Part shown: in pieces, positions 1-7,437 of the stretch | Numbering within the stretch: the stretch's first letter is position 1 | Layout: each line of letters opens with the position of its first letter | IMG/VR virus record: IMGVR_UViG_3300003478_000003 | Location: 21,244 to 75,455 of that record | Source of the DNA: a virus | Strand: one strand, 5' to 3' | Length of the DNA stretch: 54,212 bases | Made by a program: the position numbers and the translations under genes | Notes under the pieces: model-generated | What the model saw: the letters and a program-made list of their open reading frames with translations, nothing else | What the model was told of the DNA's origin: nothing | The model's database searches: none

Positions 1-53
1 TTATCTAAACATCTTTGAGCAAGCTCTTTAATATCTTCCAAGTCATCGCGCAT
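1..53 (-). CDS. 5' end of a gene cut by the window edge
   Basis: An open frame begins with ATG at 53 and runs off the left edge after 17 codons (start MRDDLEDIKELAQ). The start lies 6 bases after the TAG of the next gene on this strand. The junction CATAGAAAGTTATG is repeated at the following junction near 894, which supports a real start. Nothing can be said about function. Confidence 0.4.
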   Translation of the reverse strand, partial: MRDDLEDIKELAQRCLD

Positions 54-59
54 AACTTT

Positions 60-896
60 CTATGTACCTTTTAAGCGTTGTAGAGATCTACGGTGCACCA
101 TCCATGGCAGATCGATTTCATACAATCTCTCCCAATCTGGAAAACCAATTGGTAATACTTGTAGCCATAATACTCTGAGTTCTTCCAGCAAGTCCCAACG
201 CATCTTGTTAGACTCTAGGTCTAAATAACTTAACATAATAGTTATAGAATCTTTAAACTTATATTCATCTAGAATGCTTGACATATCGAATACGTGATAA
301 TGTTTTGATTTTCGCGCAAGATTCGAGTTTTCGGTATACTCGCAGGGTTTCTGTCTTATATCCAAAATCCATTTATAATTTTTGAGGAAAATAGTTTTAT
401 GGTTTTCATATTTAAAATATGGATCATGACTCATGATAGAGTGTACTAAGGCAAAATAATAGATATCCTGCTTTGTTAACATAGACCACACATTCAATTC
501 TGATCTAATTGAGGAATTGGGATCATCAGGTTTTTCGCAATGACCGAATACTTCTCCCCTTACGTGTTTTAAGTCAAAGTCAGGATCAAGTCGTAAATCT
601 TTAGCATCAAATCCACCAGTAATATTTTGATCTATAAATTCCATATGTTGTTTTTTTTTCATACTTAATAAAAACAATGCTTTAATACAATTATAACTTT
701 TCTCAGGCGTCAATTTTCCGTTCATTTTTGCATTCGCCAAAACTTTGCACGGTAATATTACTTTAGGATGCATGCCTAGGCAGTTAACAATAAATCTAGC
801 ACCTGTCCATGGATGAAAAGGTATTACAATAAGTTTGTCCGTTTTTCTGTTAATTAAATCTTCATCAGCTAATCTCATTTTTTCATTACCTTGCAT
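60..896 (-). CDS. hypothetical protein, possibly sulfotransferase-like
   Basis: 278 residues. I do not recognise a family with certainty. The N-terminal part has a hydrophobic strand followed by a glycine turn (IPFHPWTGARF, about residues 25-35), reminiscent of the nucleotide-binding loop of phage sulfotransferase-like proteins, several of which occur elsewhere in this window (39830, 47320, 47952). The rest is mixed alpha/beta and rich in aromatic and charged residues. The start overlaps the end of the amidinotransferase gene by 11 bases, so the two are probably translationally coupled. A second ATG at codon 7 is an alternative start. Confidence 0.6.
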   Translation of the reverse strand: MQGNEKMRLADEDLINRKTDKLIVIPFHPWTGARFIVNCLGMHPKVILPCKVLANAKMNGKLTPEKSYNCIKALFLLSMKKKQHMEFIDQNITGGFDAKDLRLDPDFDLKHVRGEVFGHCEKPDDPNSSIRSELNVWSMLTKQDIYYFALVHSIMSHDPYFKYENHKTIFLKNYKWILDIRQKPCEYTENSNLARKSKHYHVFDMSSILDEYKFKDSITIMLSYLDLESNKMRWDLLEELRVLWLQVLPIGFPDWERLYEIDLPWMVHRRSLQRLKGT

Positions 897-2058
897 AACT
901 TTCTATGCCGCCTTCTCTGTGTATGTCTAGTGTTAAACAATGTAATCCACCATCCCAAAAGAATCTATGTCTAAACGGTGCTACTATGGGTTCTATATTG
1001 TGTGATCTAAACCACTTAAACAAATCTTTGTTCTCTGTAATACATAATACAGTTTCTGGGTTGATCACTAACACATTAACGTCCCATACAGTTTCCTCGC
1101 AAAAGCCTACCCATTCTGAAAACCACGCATCCACAAAATCAATTAATTCATCATTGTGCTCTTCACCTGGCACCCACCATTTTCCATTTACTTTTTCTCT
1201 AATCTCCAAAAATGGAGACATATCCGGCCATTGAGCATCAGGCAAGTAAAATACATCCCAATTTGGAAAGTATTTTTTAAAATTTAAAGCTTCTCCATTG
1301 CTAATCCAAGCACCAGGTTTAATTGGATTATAAATTCCATCACTATGCCCATCATTGAAAGCAGTTATGATTTTATAATCTTTAAATCGTTCTTTAAAAT
1401 ATCTGTATGTTGGACTAGGTAATCCATCTAAAATAATAGTGTCTCCTAATCTAATAATGTTTGGTCCGTTACTGATACAATTTTCAATATTAATTGGAAA
1501 CTCTTTAATTACTTCTCCGTCATATCCTTCAATTTCTTCAAATAAGTTTTCATAAAATATAGCCGAAGAACAGCCAGCTCCATATGATTTAGAATATAAC
1601 TCCCGATCAATTGACCTAAGTTTATACATTGTATCATCTACAACAATTTGATCATCACGGGGAAATAATGGTGGCCGAGTCAATGTTCCGGGGTCAGCAT
1701 ATATATCATAAGAATTGAGCCAATTCTGAACCCCTTGCTTATCTATTAATCGTGGGAAATATCTTAAAACTTCATCAATATTTACATTTAACTCATCATC
1801 AACACACGCACCGCCGACTTTATATATGTTGTAAATATGATCAAAATCGAATATTCTTGGACGTTTAACTGTGACATTATAATTCTCTAGTATTTCACGT
1901 ATGTTATCTAAATCTTCTATAGTTTCTTCTGTTATTTGTCTAAGAATATTTTTTACTTTTTTGTTATCAACATAATCAAAAAAGTCAGGACGATAACAGT
2001 CACCAAGCCAACATTCAACTAATGGCTGAAATCCTGTATTGCAATTTATTATAGCCAA
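886..2058 (-). CDS. amidinotransferase (glycine amidinotransferase-like)
   Basis: 390 residues. The fold resembles the arginine:glycine amidinotransferase family, which moves an amidino group from arginine through a cysteine intermediate. Visible family signatures are the central stretch GPNIIRLGDTIILDG, a histidine in FNDGHSDG, and the C-terminal catalytic cysteine in GGLHCLTLD. Aspartate, histidine and cysteine would form the catalytic set. The frame opens with TTG at 2058, overlapping the end of the QueD-like gene by 10 bases. No ATG lies before the first conserved strand, so a non-ATG start is required. The product could modify arginine-derived metabolites or a surface group; the acceptor is unknown. 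Confidence 0.75.
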   Translation of the reverse strand: MAIINCNTGFQPLVECWLGDCYRPDFFDYVDNKKVKNILRQITEETIEDLDNIREILENYNVTVKRPRIFDFDHIYNIYKVGGACVDDELNVNIDEVLRYFPRLIDKQGVQNWLNSYDIYADPGTLTRPPLFPRDDQIVVDDTMYKLRSIDRELYSKSYGAGCSSAIFYENLFEEIEGYDGEVIKEFPINIENCISNGPNIIRLGDTIILDGLPSPTYRYFKERFKDYKIITAFNDGHSDGIYNPIKPGAWISNGEALNFKKYFPNWDVFYLPDAQWPDMSPFLEIREKVNGKWWVPGEEHNDELIDFVDAWFSEWVGFCEETVWDVNVLVINPETVLCITENKDLFKWFRSHNIEPIVAPFRHRFFWDGGLHCLTLDIHREGGIESYAR

Positions 2059-2525
2059 CCTTTAAAGCCAGCGTCAGGGTTAGTATAAATGGAACTGTTC
2101 TTGTCATTTTCTCTTGCTTCTACACTAATAACCCATGCTCGTCCTCTTGTTCGTTCCCGCAACCATTCATCTGCCCACATACAAATACGGAATGCTGTGC
2201 CTTCCATACCCGGACCTTCTTCTTGCACAATTAACTTACATACTCCTGCATCGTGCATTGCTTGGAATGTTTCCATCCACGGATCATCATGATCAACTAC
2301 AAATGTATGATCATAATTTTCATCTAACCATTGTTTTACTCCATCCAAGTCACCATAGTCGACAAGAAACCCTTCCTTTGTCATTGTCTGTGCACCAAAT
2401 ACAAAATGAAAACTACGACTATAGCCGTGTATCAAATGACAATTTCCGTCGTGCTTATGTTGTCTATGAGCACATGGAAAATTATAAAAACTCTTTGTTG
2501 ATGTAAACTCTGGAACGTCACTCAT
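2049..2525 (-). CDS. queD: QueD-like 6-carboxytetrahydropterin synthase homologue
   Basis: 158 residues, near the usual length of the QueD/6-pyruvoyltetrahydropterin synthase T-fold family. QueD turns dihydroneopterin triphosphate, the FolE product, into 6-carboxytetrahydropterin on the way to preQ0. Visible residues are His20 (first zinc ligand), Cys29 (catalytic cysteine of the CxxxHGH motif) and His33. The third zinc ligand of HGH is replaced by Tyr35 (CHLIHGY). GTAFRICMWADEWL fits the helix before the C-terminal strand. A Shine-Dalgarno GGAG precedes the ATG. folE lies about 1.4 kb upstream on the same strand, which supports a pterin/deazaguanine role. Confidence 0.8.
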   Translation of the reverse strand: MSDVPEFTSTKSFYNFPCAHRQHKHDGNCHLIHGYSRSFHFVFGAQTMTKEGFLVDYGDLDGVKQWLDENYDHTFVVDHDDPWMETFQAMHDAGVCKLIVQEEGPGMEGTAFRICMWADEWLRERTRGRAWVISVEARENDKNSSIYTNPDAGFKGWL

Positions 2526-2535
2526 TACATATCTC

Positions 2536-3093
2536 CTATAATATATGTGCGTGTTCTAACGCTTCATATGCAAACCAAATACCAAATAATAAAAATGTAT
2601 ATCTTGTAATATTAAATAAATTATGTTGTATTATTTTTCTTTTCATTATTATTGGTGTTGCTATTACTACGACCACTATTGCTATTATAGCACCAATTAA
2701 CTTAGATGTAAAGTCTCCTGTATCCATAAACAAGAATGTATTAATCTCCATACTCTCACGGAAATAGATAATAAATATCGCACTTGCACCTGCAAATACT
2801 CCAATACCTTTCCGTGCTTCTTTAACATGTTTACTAATATGTTCCTGTATGTTTTTCGAATTAAAAAACAGATACAACATTAATAATGCGAGCACACCGT
2901 ACGTTGCCCACTCATACGGTTCAAGTATCTCACCTAGAATATAACCTCCACTAACGCCTGTAATAAGTCCTGCTATAGCAGATAATATTATTGGCATTGT
3001 AATAGTTAGTGAACCTATTATTAAATAGGTTAAGAATACTATTTCTAATACTTCTCTACCTACATATACAAAACCACTAATTATATTTTCCAT
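2536..3093 (-). CDS. FTR1-like iron permease
   Basis: 185 residues, mostly membrane-spanning (about six hydrophobic segments). It carries two REXXE motifs, R13-E17 (REVLE) and R112-E116 (RESME), inside membrane segments. Paired REXXE motifs are the iron-ligand hallmark of the FTR1/EfeU high-affinity iron permeases. The protein is shorter than typical members and lacks the N-terminal periplasmic domain of EfeU. The stop of the 67-residue membrane protein overlaps its start, so the two are coupled. Iron import into an infected cell is inferred; no partner oxidase is seen. Confidence 0.72.
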   Translation of the reverse strand: MENIISGFVYVGREVLEIVFLTYLIIGSLTITMPIILSAIAGLITGVSGGYILGEILEPYEWATYGVLALLMLYLFFNSKNIQEHISKHVKEARKGIGVFAGASAIFIIYFRESMEINTFLFMDTGDFTSKLIGAIIAIVVVVIATPIIMKRKIIQHNLFNITRYTFLLFGIWFAYEALEHAHIL

Positions 3094-3296
3094 TACATTT
3101 TCCTATCATGATTATGAAAAACTGGGTGTATTACTATAAGAAAATAAAGCATTGATCCAAAGGGCATAAAACATATCATACCAATTGCCCATAGCATTTT
3201 ACGTCCAAACGTCATTTCTCTGTGGTATAATTCCCATAGTGTATATACTGCCAATGCTAAACCAAATGCCACTCCAAATTCCATCATAATTGACAT
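3093..3296 (-). CDS. small two-TM membrane protein, PLDc_N-like
   Basis: 67 residues with two hydrophobic helices separated by a basic loop (YHREMTFGRKMLW). The second segment, LWAIGMICFMPFGSMLYFL, resembles the small PLDc_N family of two-helix membrane proteins. The gene sits directly before the FTR1-like permease and overlaps it by one base, so a shared membrane function is plausible but unproven. An ATG at 3287 overlaps the stop of the 26-codon lipoprotein frame and may be the real start. Confidence 0.6.
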   Translation of the reverse strand: MSIMMEFGVAFGLALAVYTLWELYHREMTFGRKMLWAIGMICFMPFGSMLYFLIVIHPVFHNHDRKM

Positions 3297-3364
3297 CCTG
3301 CCAAATCAAAACATAATATTACTACTACTATTATGCCTAATATGTATTGTGTTCTTTGTTTCAT
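3284..3364 (-). CDS. 26-residue putative mini-lipoprotein
   Basis: A 26-codon frame fills the gap between the phosphoribosyltransferase and the small membrane protein. Its ATG overlaps the upstream stop (TAATG), and its TGA overlaps a start of the next gene (ATGATG). The peptide has a basic start (MKQRTQ), a hydrophobic core and a lipobox-like LAGC, followed by only two residues. This looks like a lipoprotein signal peptide with almost no mature part. Tight coupling at both ends is the main evidence. Confidence 0.4.
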   Translation of the reverse strand: MKQRTQYILGIIVVVILCFDLAGCQL

Positions 3365-3918
3365 TACCAATTCCTATAATACCACCAACATTCCCATGGG
3401 AATACAACCCACGATGGGTCTTCTATTTTGTTAATTGAACGAGCAGAATATTTTACATCCTTAAACTCACTACCTTCATTGTCAATTAATACGGCAAATC
3501 TAATATTCCGCCGCCACAATGCTTTGTTTTCTGCTGGCATATGTACATATGCCAGCGCTGGCATATGTACTGCCTCGCCATATAAATGTGGCTCTATAGT
3601 GTTCTCCCAATCATTTACCATCCATTGGAAAGTTGCGCCAGTGTCATTTATATCATCTATGATAAGAATTTGTTTGCCTTCCAGTGCATCTAATGGTATT
3701 TCAGGATTAGATTGTTGTTGTACATTATCGCGCAACCTAACATCTTGTATAACCATAGGACGATTAAGATAATGACTTAGCATTACCGCAGGTAATAAAC
3801 CACCTCGCGGTATGCCCACTATATAATCAGGTGTCCAGTTGTCTGTATTCATTTGATAACAAATATCTAATACATATGACTTAACATCTTGCGTATCAGT
3901 ATCTATAATTTTAGTCAT
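3364..3918 (-). CDS. phosphoribosyltransferase
   Basis: 184 residues of the type I phosphoribosyltransferase fold. The PRPP-binding motif is clear as ILIIDDINDTGAT, and an early IVGIPRGGLLPA loop is typical of purine or xanthine-guanine phosphoribosyltransferases. Such enzymes join a free base to PRPP to make a nucleotide. The C-terminal WVVFPWECWW is common in Gpt-like members. It overlaps folE by 4 bases, so base salvage and pterin or deazaguanine synthesis are co-expressed. The base used cannot be read from the sequence. Confidence 0.82.
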   Translation of the reverse strand: MTKIIDTDTQDVKSYVLDICYQMNTDNWTPDYIVGIPRGGLLPAVMLSHYLNRPMVIQDVRLRDNVQQQSNPEIPLDALEGKQILIIDDINDTGATFQWMVNDWENTIEPHLYGEAVHMPALAYVHMPAENKALWRRNIRFAVLIDNEGSEFKDVKYSARSINKIEDPSWVVFPWECWWYYRNW

Positions 3919-4595
3919 ACTCTGTGTACCAATTGCATAAACTCTGCTCTGTGTGCTGTATCTGTTTTATACCGCCCACCTAGTTTGCTTGTAATAGTAA
4001 ATGAACCTGTGTCCTCTACTCCTCTATGCTTAACACAGAAGTGAGCGGCATCAATTATCACAGCAACTTCTGGTGTATCTAAGATATAACTGAGTGCGTG
4101 ATAAATTTGTTCTGTTAAACGTTCTTGTATTTGTGGTCGTTTAGAAAAGTATTCTACAATCCTGTTTAACTTGCTTAAACCTAATACTTTTTGATTTGGA
4201 ATATAACCTACGTGTGCTTTACCGTCTATAGCAACTAGATGATGCTCGCAAAAAGAAGACACTTGTATGTTCCTTTCTACAACCATCTCATCGTAGTCTA
4301 TTTTGTTTGCTACTGCTGTGCATTTAGGGAATGTATCTGGATGTAATCCCCAAAATATTTCGTTGACATACATTTTAGCAACACGTTTAGGCGTGTCAAG
4401 TAAACTGTCGTCTGATAAATCCATCCCCACAATCTCAAGAACCTCTCGCATTCTGCTTTCAATTGCTTCAATCTTATCTGTTCTTGACAGAGTATACAGA
4501 TTTGAGGTGACAGGCGTTTCAAGGCCTAATGCTGATAAATGTGCGTGGACTTGCTGACCCAACTCAGGGTCAGTCTTTGTTTTGTTATAACTCAT
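3915..4595 (-). CDS. folE: GTP cyclohydrolase I
   Basis: 226 residues, the usual length for FolE. It opens the guanine ring of GTP to give 7,8-dihydroneopterin triphosphate, first step of folate and 7-deazaguanine synthesis. The zinc ligands are visible: Cys116 and His119 in SSFCEHHL and Cys187 in HFCVKHRGV. VGYIPNQKVLGLSKLNRIV and QERLTEQI are family signatures. A GGAAGGA ribosome site precedes the ATG, and a TATAAATA late-type promoter lies at 4653-4660. With QueD-like and DpdA-like proteins nearby, deazaguanine supply is the likely purpose. Confidence 0.93.
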   Translation of the reverse strand: MSYNKTKTDPELGQQVHAHLSALGLETPVTSNLYTLSRTDKIEAIESRMREVLEIVGMDLSDDSLLDTPKRVAKMYVNEIFWGLHPDTFPKCTAVANKIDYDEMVVERNIQVSSFCEHHLVAIDGKAHVGYIPNQKVLGLSKLNRIVEYFSKRPQIQERLTEQIYHALSYILDTPEVAVIIDAAHFCVKHRGVEDTGSFTITSKLGGRYKTDTAHRAEFMQLVHRV

Positions 4596-4627
4596 TTTCC
4601 TTCCTTACTCGGTTGTTGTTTTACATC

Positions 4628-4645
4628 AGTTACCTTTGTGTAACT
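4628..4645 (-). other. hairpin in the folE leader
   Basis: A 6-bp stem (AGTTAC/GTAACT) with a six-base loop lies in the predicted 5' leader of folE, followed by an A-rich stretch and the ribosome site. It could influence folE translation. It does not match the preQ1-I consensus as far as I can see. Confidence 0.3.
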
Positions 4646-4652
4646 CTACTAA

Positions 4653-4660
4653 TATTTATA
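4653..4660 (-). promoter_or_regulatory. late-type promoter TATAAATA before folE
   Basis: A perfect match to the T4 late -10 box TATAAATA overlaps the end of the glycosyltransferase gene. The predicted start is the A five bases further on (4647), giving a leader of about 50 bases before folE. Confidence 0.6.
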
Positions 4661-5723
4661 TGTCTAGAATGTTGTCAAACATAATATCGGCACTTAAGAA
4701 ATTATGTGTTAATACCTCTACTTGTTCATCCAAGTATTCTTTTTTCACAATGTCATAGTTATCACATAATTCCACAACAAAATTTTCTAAATCTTTTTTA
4801 TGCTCTAGATAGTTACCATAACTTTCAGTCCATATACTTGGATACTTAAATACATCCTTGTACATTTCACTATAACTTGCTCTGTCCGGAACGATAGGAA
4901 TAGCACCTGCTAAACATCCTTCCATCATACTAATACCCAAATTCTCATGTAGGCTACAACTAAACACCGCCTTTGCTCGCCCCATTTCTTCGTAGTATTT
5001 TTCTTTACTTAAATCTAACTGCTGAGTAATTAAAACACTATACGGACGTAAATTAAGATCTTCTACAATTTCAGGCTGTTTATCCTCGTTATAACGATGC
5101 GGCCACATAATAGTATCTTGTTTCGGGTTATCATAATACTGTTGTAATTGTTTTACAATAGGATTATGTGGTTGCCCACTACGTATCGCCTTGTTGTGAT
5201 ATATGTCAGGTATTTCCAAGTTGTGTAAAAATATGTTTTTGTGGAAATTACTTGCATAATAATTATAGTCACATGCCATATACCACGCTTTTTCTTGTAA
5301 GTGTGGCCATGGTTTGGACATCTTTAAACCCAATATGTCAGTTGGATCGTATGCGCCTGCATGCCAAATACCGTGTATCTCTACAGGTATGTCAAGCAGT
5401 TCGCTCATATATTTGATGGGCGTTACTATGAAGTTCCAAGCATCAGTAATAAGGAATTTGTCGTCGGGGAGGATGAGACCCTTACTAAACAATTCACTTA
5501 CTTGCGCGGTTTGGCTAGCCTTGTACTCATTTGTTTTTCCGAAGTCAAGGAACGCACCGCTGGTGGTTTTATCTTCAACAGTAACCCCATCAATAGTTTC
5601 TACACAATATTCTAAATTGTGTTCGGCTATCTTCTCATTGAGAAGTGATGGAATATTATCGTACCATTGTTTTGTATAGCGTTGATCTATAGGTTCAATG
5701 GGTATAATATAAATTGTATTCAT
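4656..5723 (-). CDS. glycosyltransferase, GT-B fold
   Basis: 355 residues. The C-terminal half has the nucleotide-sugar binding signature of GT-B enzymes (ENLGISMMEGCLAGAIPIVP, with the catalytic-type Glu pattern). The N-terminal half has alternating strands and helices, including VEIHGIWHAGAYDP. It may transfer a sugar to a phage structure, DNA or a host surface molecule. Its start overlaps the stop of the cupin gene (ATGA). Phage glycosyltransferases often modify DNA bases, so a link to the deazaguanine module is possible but not shown. Confidence 0.75.
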   Translation of the reverse strand: MNTIYIIPIEPIDQRYTKQWYDNIPSLLNEKIAEHNLEYCVETIDGVTVEDKTTSGAFLDFGKTNEYKASQTAQVSELFSKGLILPDDKFLITDAWNFIVTPIKYMSELLDIPVEIHGIWHAGAYDPTDILGLKMSKPWPHLQEKAWYMACDYNYYASNFHKNIFLHNLEIPDIYHNKAIRSGQPHNPIVKQLQQYYDNPKQDTIMWPHRYNEDKQPEIVEDLNLRPYSVLITQQLDLSKEKYYEEMGRAKAVFSCSLHENLGISMMEGCLAGAIPIVPDRASYSEMYKDVFKYPSIWTESYGNYLEHKKDLENFVVELCDNYDIVKKEYLDEQVEVLTHNFLSADIMFDNILDI

Positions 5724-6157
5724 TGGTATAATCTTGTAATATCTTCTTCGTCACATTTGTCACCATATTGTACTTCTACAATGCTTAATTCCTGTCTTGA
5801 GGGATTAATTAATTGATGCCAAGTATCTGCTGGTATAACTAATGTTTCAGTTTCATGTAATATAACAGTAGTGCTATTATCTTCTATTAAATCTTGCTCT
5901 AATGTTTTACTACCCCGTGGGTAATCTTCACTAAGTATCACCCTTGCTACGCCACTATTAACGCACCAAAATTCGTTTCTATATTCATGTTTTTGAAAAC
6001 TTAAACACATACTAGGACTAACTACTAGTTCTTTTACTTTAACTTCGTTGAAGTCGCCTAGAACTCTGTAATATCCCCATACGCGATGTTCCTTTTGAAC
6101 TTCTTTAAGAATTTCGTGAATTTGGGTATTCGCGTTTTTTGTACTCTCTGTTGTCAT
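5720..6157 (-). CDS. cupin protein, mannose-6-phosphate isomerase type II-like
   Basis: 145 residues from the ATG at 6157; upstream codons belong to the overlapping neighbour. A single cupin domain shows VWGYYRVL, QKHEYRNEFWCVNSGVARV and TLVIPADTWHQLINPS, which match the C-terminal cupin of mannose-1-phosphate guanylyltransferase/phosphomannose isomerase. A metal site would use the QKHEYR and WHQL histidines. It is followed by a glycosyltransferase with an ATGA overlap, so a role in sugar-nucleotide supply is plausible. The domain alone could also be only sugar-binding. Confidence 0.72.
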   Translation of the reverse strand: MTTESTKNANTQIHEILKEVQKEHRVWGYYRVLGDFNEVKVKELVVSPSMCLSFQKHEYRNEFWCVNSGVARVILSEDYPRGSKTLEQDLIEDNSTTVILHETETLVIPADTWHQLINPSRQELSIVEVQYGDKCDEEDITRLYQ

Positions 6158-6365
6158 GACGCTTGTTATCGAATCGCTTTTTATATTGGTTAAAGGGATA
6201 GCCAGGCCATTGACGTGCCTTGCCCGTATCTTTCCATCTAAGGAAATCATCATAAGGAGTTTTTCCCTTATATAGATGTGCCTCGTTAAATACCCGCCCA
6301 AACTCCCTACAAAAATTGCGGTATTCATCTAGATCTTCAAAGACCTTTATAACTGCTTCTTTCAT
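6105..6365 (-). CDS. hypothetical protein, 86 residues
   Basis: The ATG at 6365 sits 5 bases after the stop of the T-fold gene. The product starts MKEAVIKVFEDLDEYRNF and has a strongly basic, polar C-terminus (KKRFDNKRHDNREYKKR) that may bind nucleic acid. It overlaps the start of the cupin gene by 53 bases, a long overlap for this genome. No family is recognised. A longer reading up to 6443 would overlap the T-fold gene heavily and is not preferred. Confidence 0.6.
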   Translation of the reverse strand: MKEAVIKVFEDLDEYRNFCREFGRVFNEAHLYKGKTPYDDFLRWKDTGKARQWPGYPFNQYKKRFDNKRHDNREYKKREYPNSRNS

Positions 6366-6370
6366 TGTTA

Positions 6371-6817
6371 TTATTCTGCGGCTAAGGTTATAGGATAGAC
6401 GCAATGGCAGCCGTTTTCGCCATCTTCGCCTACTTCGATCCATACTTCTCTATCTGGGTATTTGTCGTTAATAGCCATATAAAGATCATCAGCAATCATC
6501 TCACAGGACTTGTAGTCCAGTTGTAATGTGCCTGCATACAAGTTTTCCATCCAACGCTTAAACTGGATAAATTCAATATCCCTGTCATCGTGGAATACTT
6601 GTATAGTAACTCTAAAGTGGAATGTGTGGCGATGCGGATATCCAAGAAAGGATACATCATACTCATCACCAGTTGCTAGTGCGGGGTCTTCCAAAGCGGC
6701 AGGGTATTTGTGTATGCCTTCTTTTTGGAATTTAACCCAAATCATCTTGGGCATTTGTTGGACTTTTTCTGTCCTTAATTGACGTCTATGATCGTCTATG
6801 TTGAATACTTCATTCAT
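6371..6817 (-). CDS. T-fold protein, possible second QueD-like enzyme
   Basis: 148 residues. The middle contains FLGYPHRHTFHFRVTIQVF, whose His-x-His strand resembles the zinc strand of the QueD/PTPS family. DYKSCEMIADDLYMAI and the final VEVGEDGENGC region fit the helix and last strand of a T-fold. No classic CxxxHGH motif is present, so it may not have QueD activity. It lies between the ferredoxin and the cupin on the same strand, in the same transcription unit as DpdA further upstream. Possibly a diverged pterin-binding protein. Confidence 0.5.
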   Translation of the reverse strand: MNEVFNIDDHRRQLRTEKVQQMPKMIWVKFQKEGIHKYPAALEDPALATGDEYDVSFLGYPHRHTFHFRVTIQVFHDDRDIEFIQFKRWMENLYAGTLQLDYKSCEMIADDLYMAINDKYPDREVWIEVGEDGENGCHCVYPITLAAE

Positions 6818-6819
6818 AA

Positions 6820-7158
6820 TTAACTCACAGGTTCAGTTGATACGTGTTCTTCTTTTCCATCTACCCCTTCCCACGATTTGTGGTCGGGCATTGGGTCCTT
6901 TTGCTCTGTTATGTTGGGCCATATTCTAGAGTATTTGTCATTGAATTCTGCCCAATCTATACTGCCAGTTTGCGTGTATTCATTGTCTGGTACAATGGCT
7001 TCAATGGGACATTCAGGCTCACATATACCACAGTCAATACACTCGTCTGGATGTATAATTAGCATGTTTTCGCCTTCGTAAAAGCAGTCCACCGGGCATA
7101 CTTCTACGCAGTCCGTTAATTTACATTTAACGCAAAGTTCATTAACTATATATGTCAT
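6820..7158 (-). CDS. 7Fe ferredoxin (FdxA-like)
   Basis: 112 residues, the usual length of bacterial [3Fe-4S][4Fe-4S] ferredoxins. Cysteines at 9, 17, 21 and at 40, 43, 46, 50 give the two cluster motifs, and the C-terminal extension with [18 protein letters not shown] matches FdxA-type proteins. It would carry electrons in the cytosol, for instance to radical SAM or oxygenase enzymes; the window encodes one radical SAM and three iron oxygenases. A sigma70-like promoter at 7165-7193 ends six bases before the ATG, so the mRNA is probably leaderless. Confidence 0.88.
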   Translation of the reverse strand: MTYIVNELCVKCKLTDCVEVCPVDCFYEGENMLIIHPDECIDCGICEPECPIEAIVPDNEYTQTGSIDWAEFNDKYSRIWPNITEQKDPMPDHKSWEGVDGKEEHVSTEPVS

Positions 7159-7164
7159 AACGTA

Positions 7165-7193
7165 ATTATACTATGACCACTTGATATTGTCAA
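7165..7193 (-). promoter_or_regulatory. sigma70-type promoter, TTGACA-N17-TATAAT, before ferredoxin
   Basis: Both hexamers are perfect with a 17-bp spacer. The -10 box is separated from the ferredoxin ATG by exactly six bases, so transcription would begin at or next to the start codon. The promoter spans the end of the 88-residue gene. Confidence 0.7.
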
Positions 7194-7437
7194 GTAAAGA
7201 TGAGTGTCCTTCTTTGTATTGTATCACTACATTTCCTTTGGCGTCAATACCGTCCCAAGTGAAATCTTCGCCATATATCAGACCTAATGTGCCCAGATGG
7301 TTGCATAGCATAGCAACTGCTTCAACGGTTCTGTAGCTGGCGTTTAGTGCGCCGCCTTCTACAGTTTTACCCGATGTTTCTCCTATCCATCTATCACGGA
7401 CAGTAACTTTATTAATATTAAACCTTCCGATTTCCAT
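7171..7437 (-). CDS. hypothetical protein, 88 residues
   Basis: Starts in a TGATG overlap with the ClpP stop, so it is probably translated with ClpP. The sequence (ALNASYRTVEAVAMLCNHL in the middle, IYGEDFTWDGIDAKGNVVI near the end) looks like a small compact alpha/beta protein. I do not recognise a family. Its position right after clpP could mean an adaptor or regulator role, but nothing in the sequence shows it. Confidence 0.65.
   Translation of the reverse strand: MEIGRFNINKVTVRDRWIGETSGKTVEGGALNASYRTVEAVAMLCNHLGTLGLIYGEDFTWDGIDAKGNVVIQYKEGHSSLLDNIKWS

Noticed and set aside
905-1234. Long plus-strand open frames opposite minus-strand genes
   Set aside because: Such frames (here and opposite many other genes) have no ribosome sites or family likeness and mirror codon use of the real genes.
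4596-4655. preQ1 or THF riboswitch before folE
   Set aside because: The leader has a 6-bp hairpin and an A-rich tail, but the loop lacks the conserved C and U positions of preQ1-I as I know it. Listed only as a hairpin.
6366-6443. Longer N-terminus for the 86-residue gene
   Set aside because: It would overlap the T-fold gene by over 70 bases and gives an Arg-rich shadow peptide.
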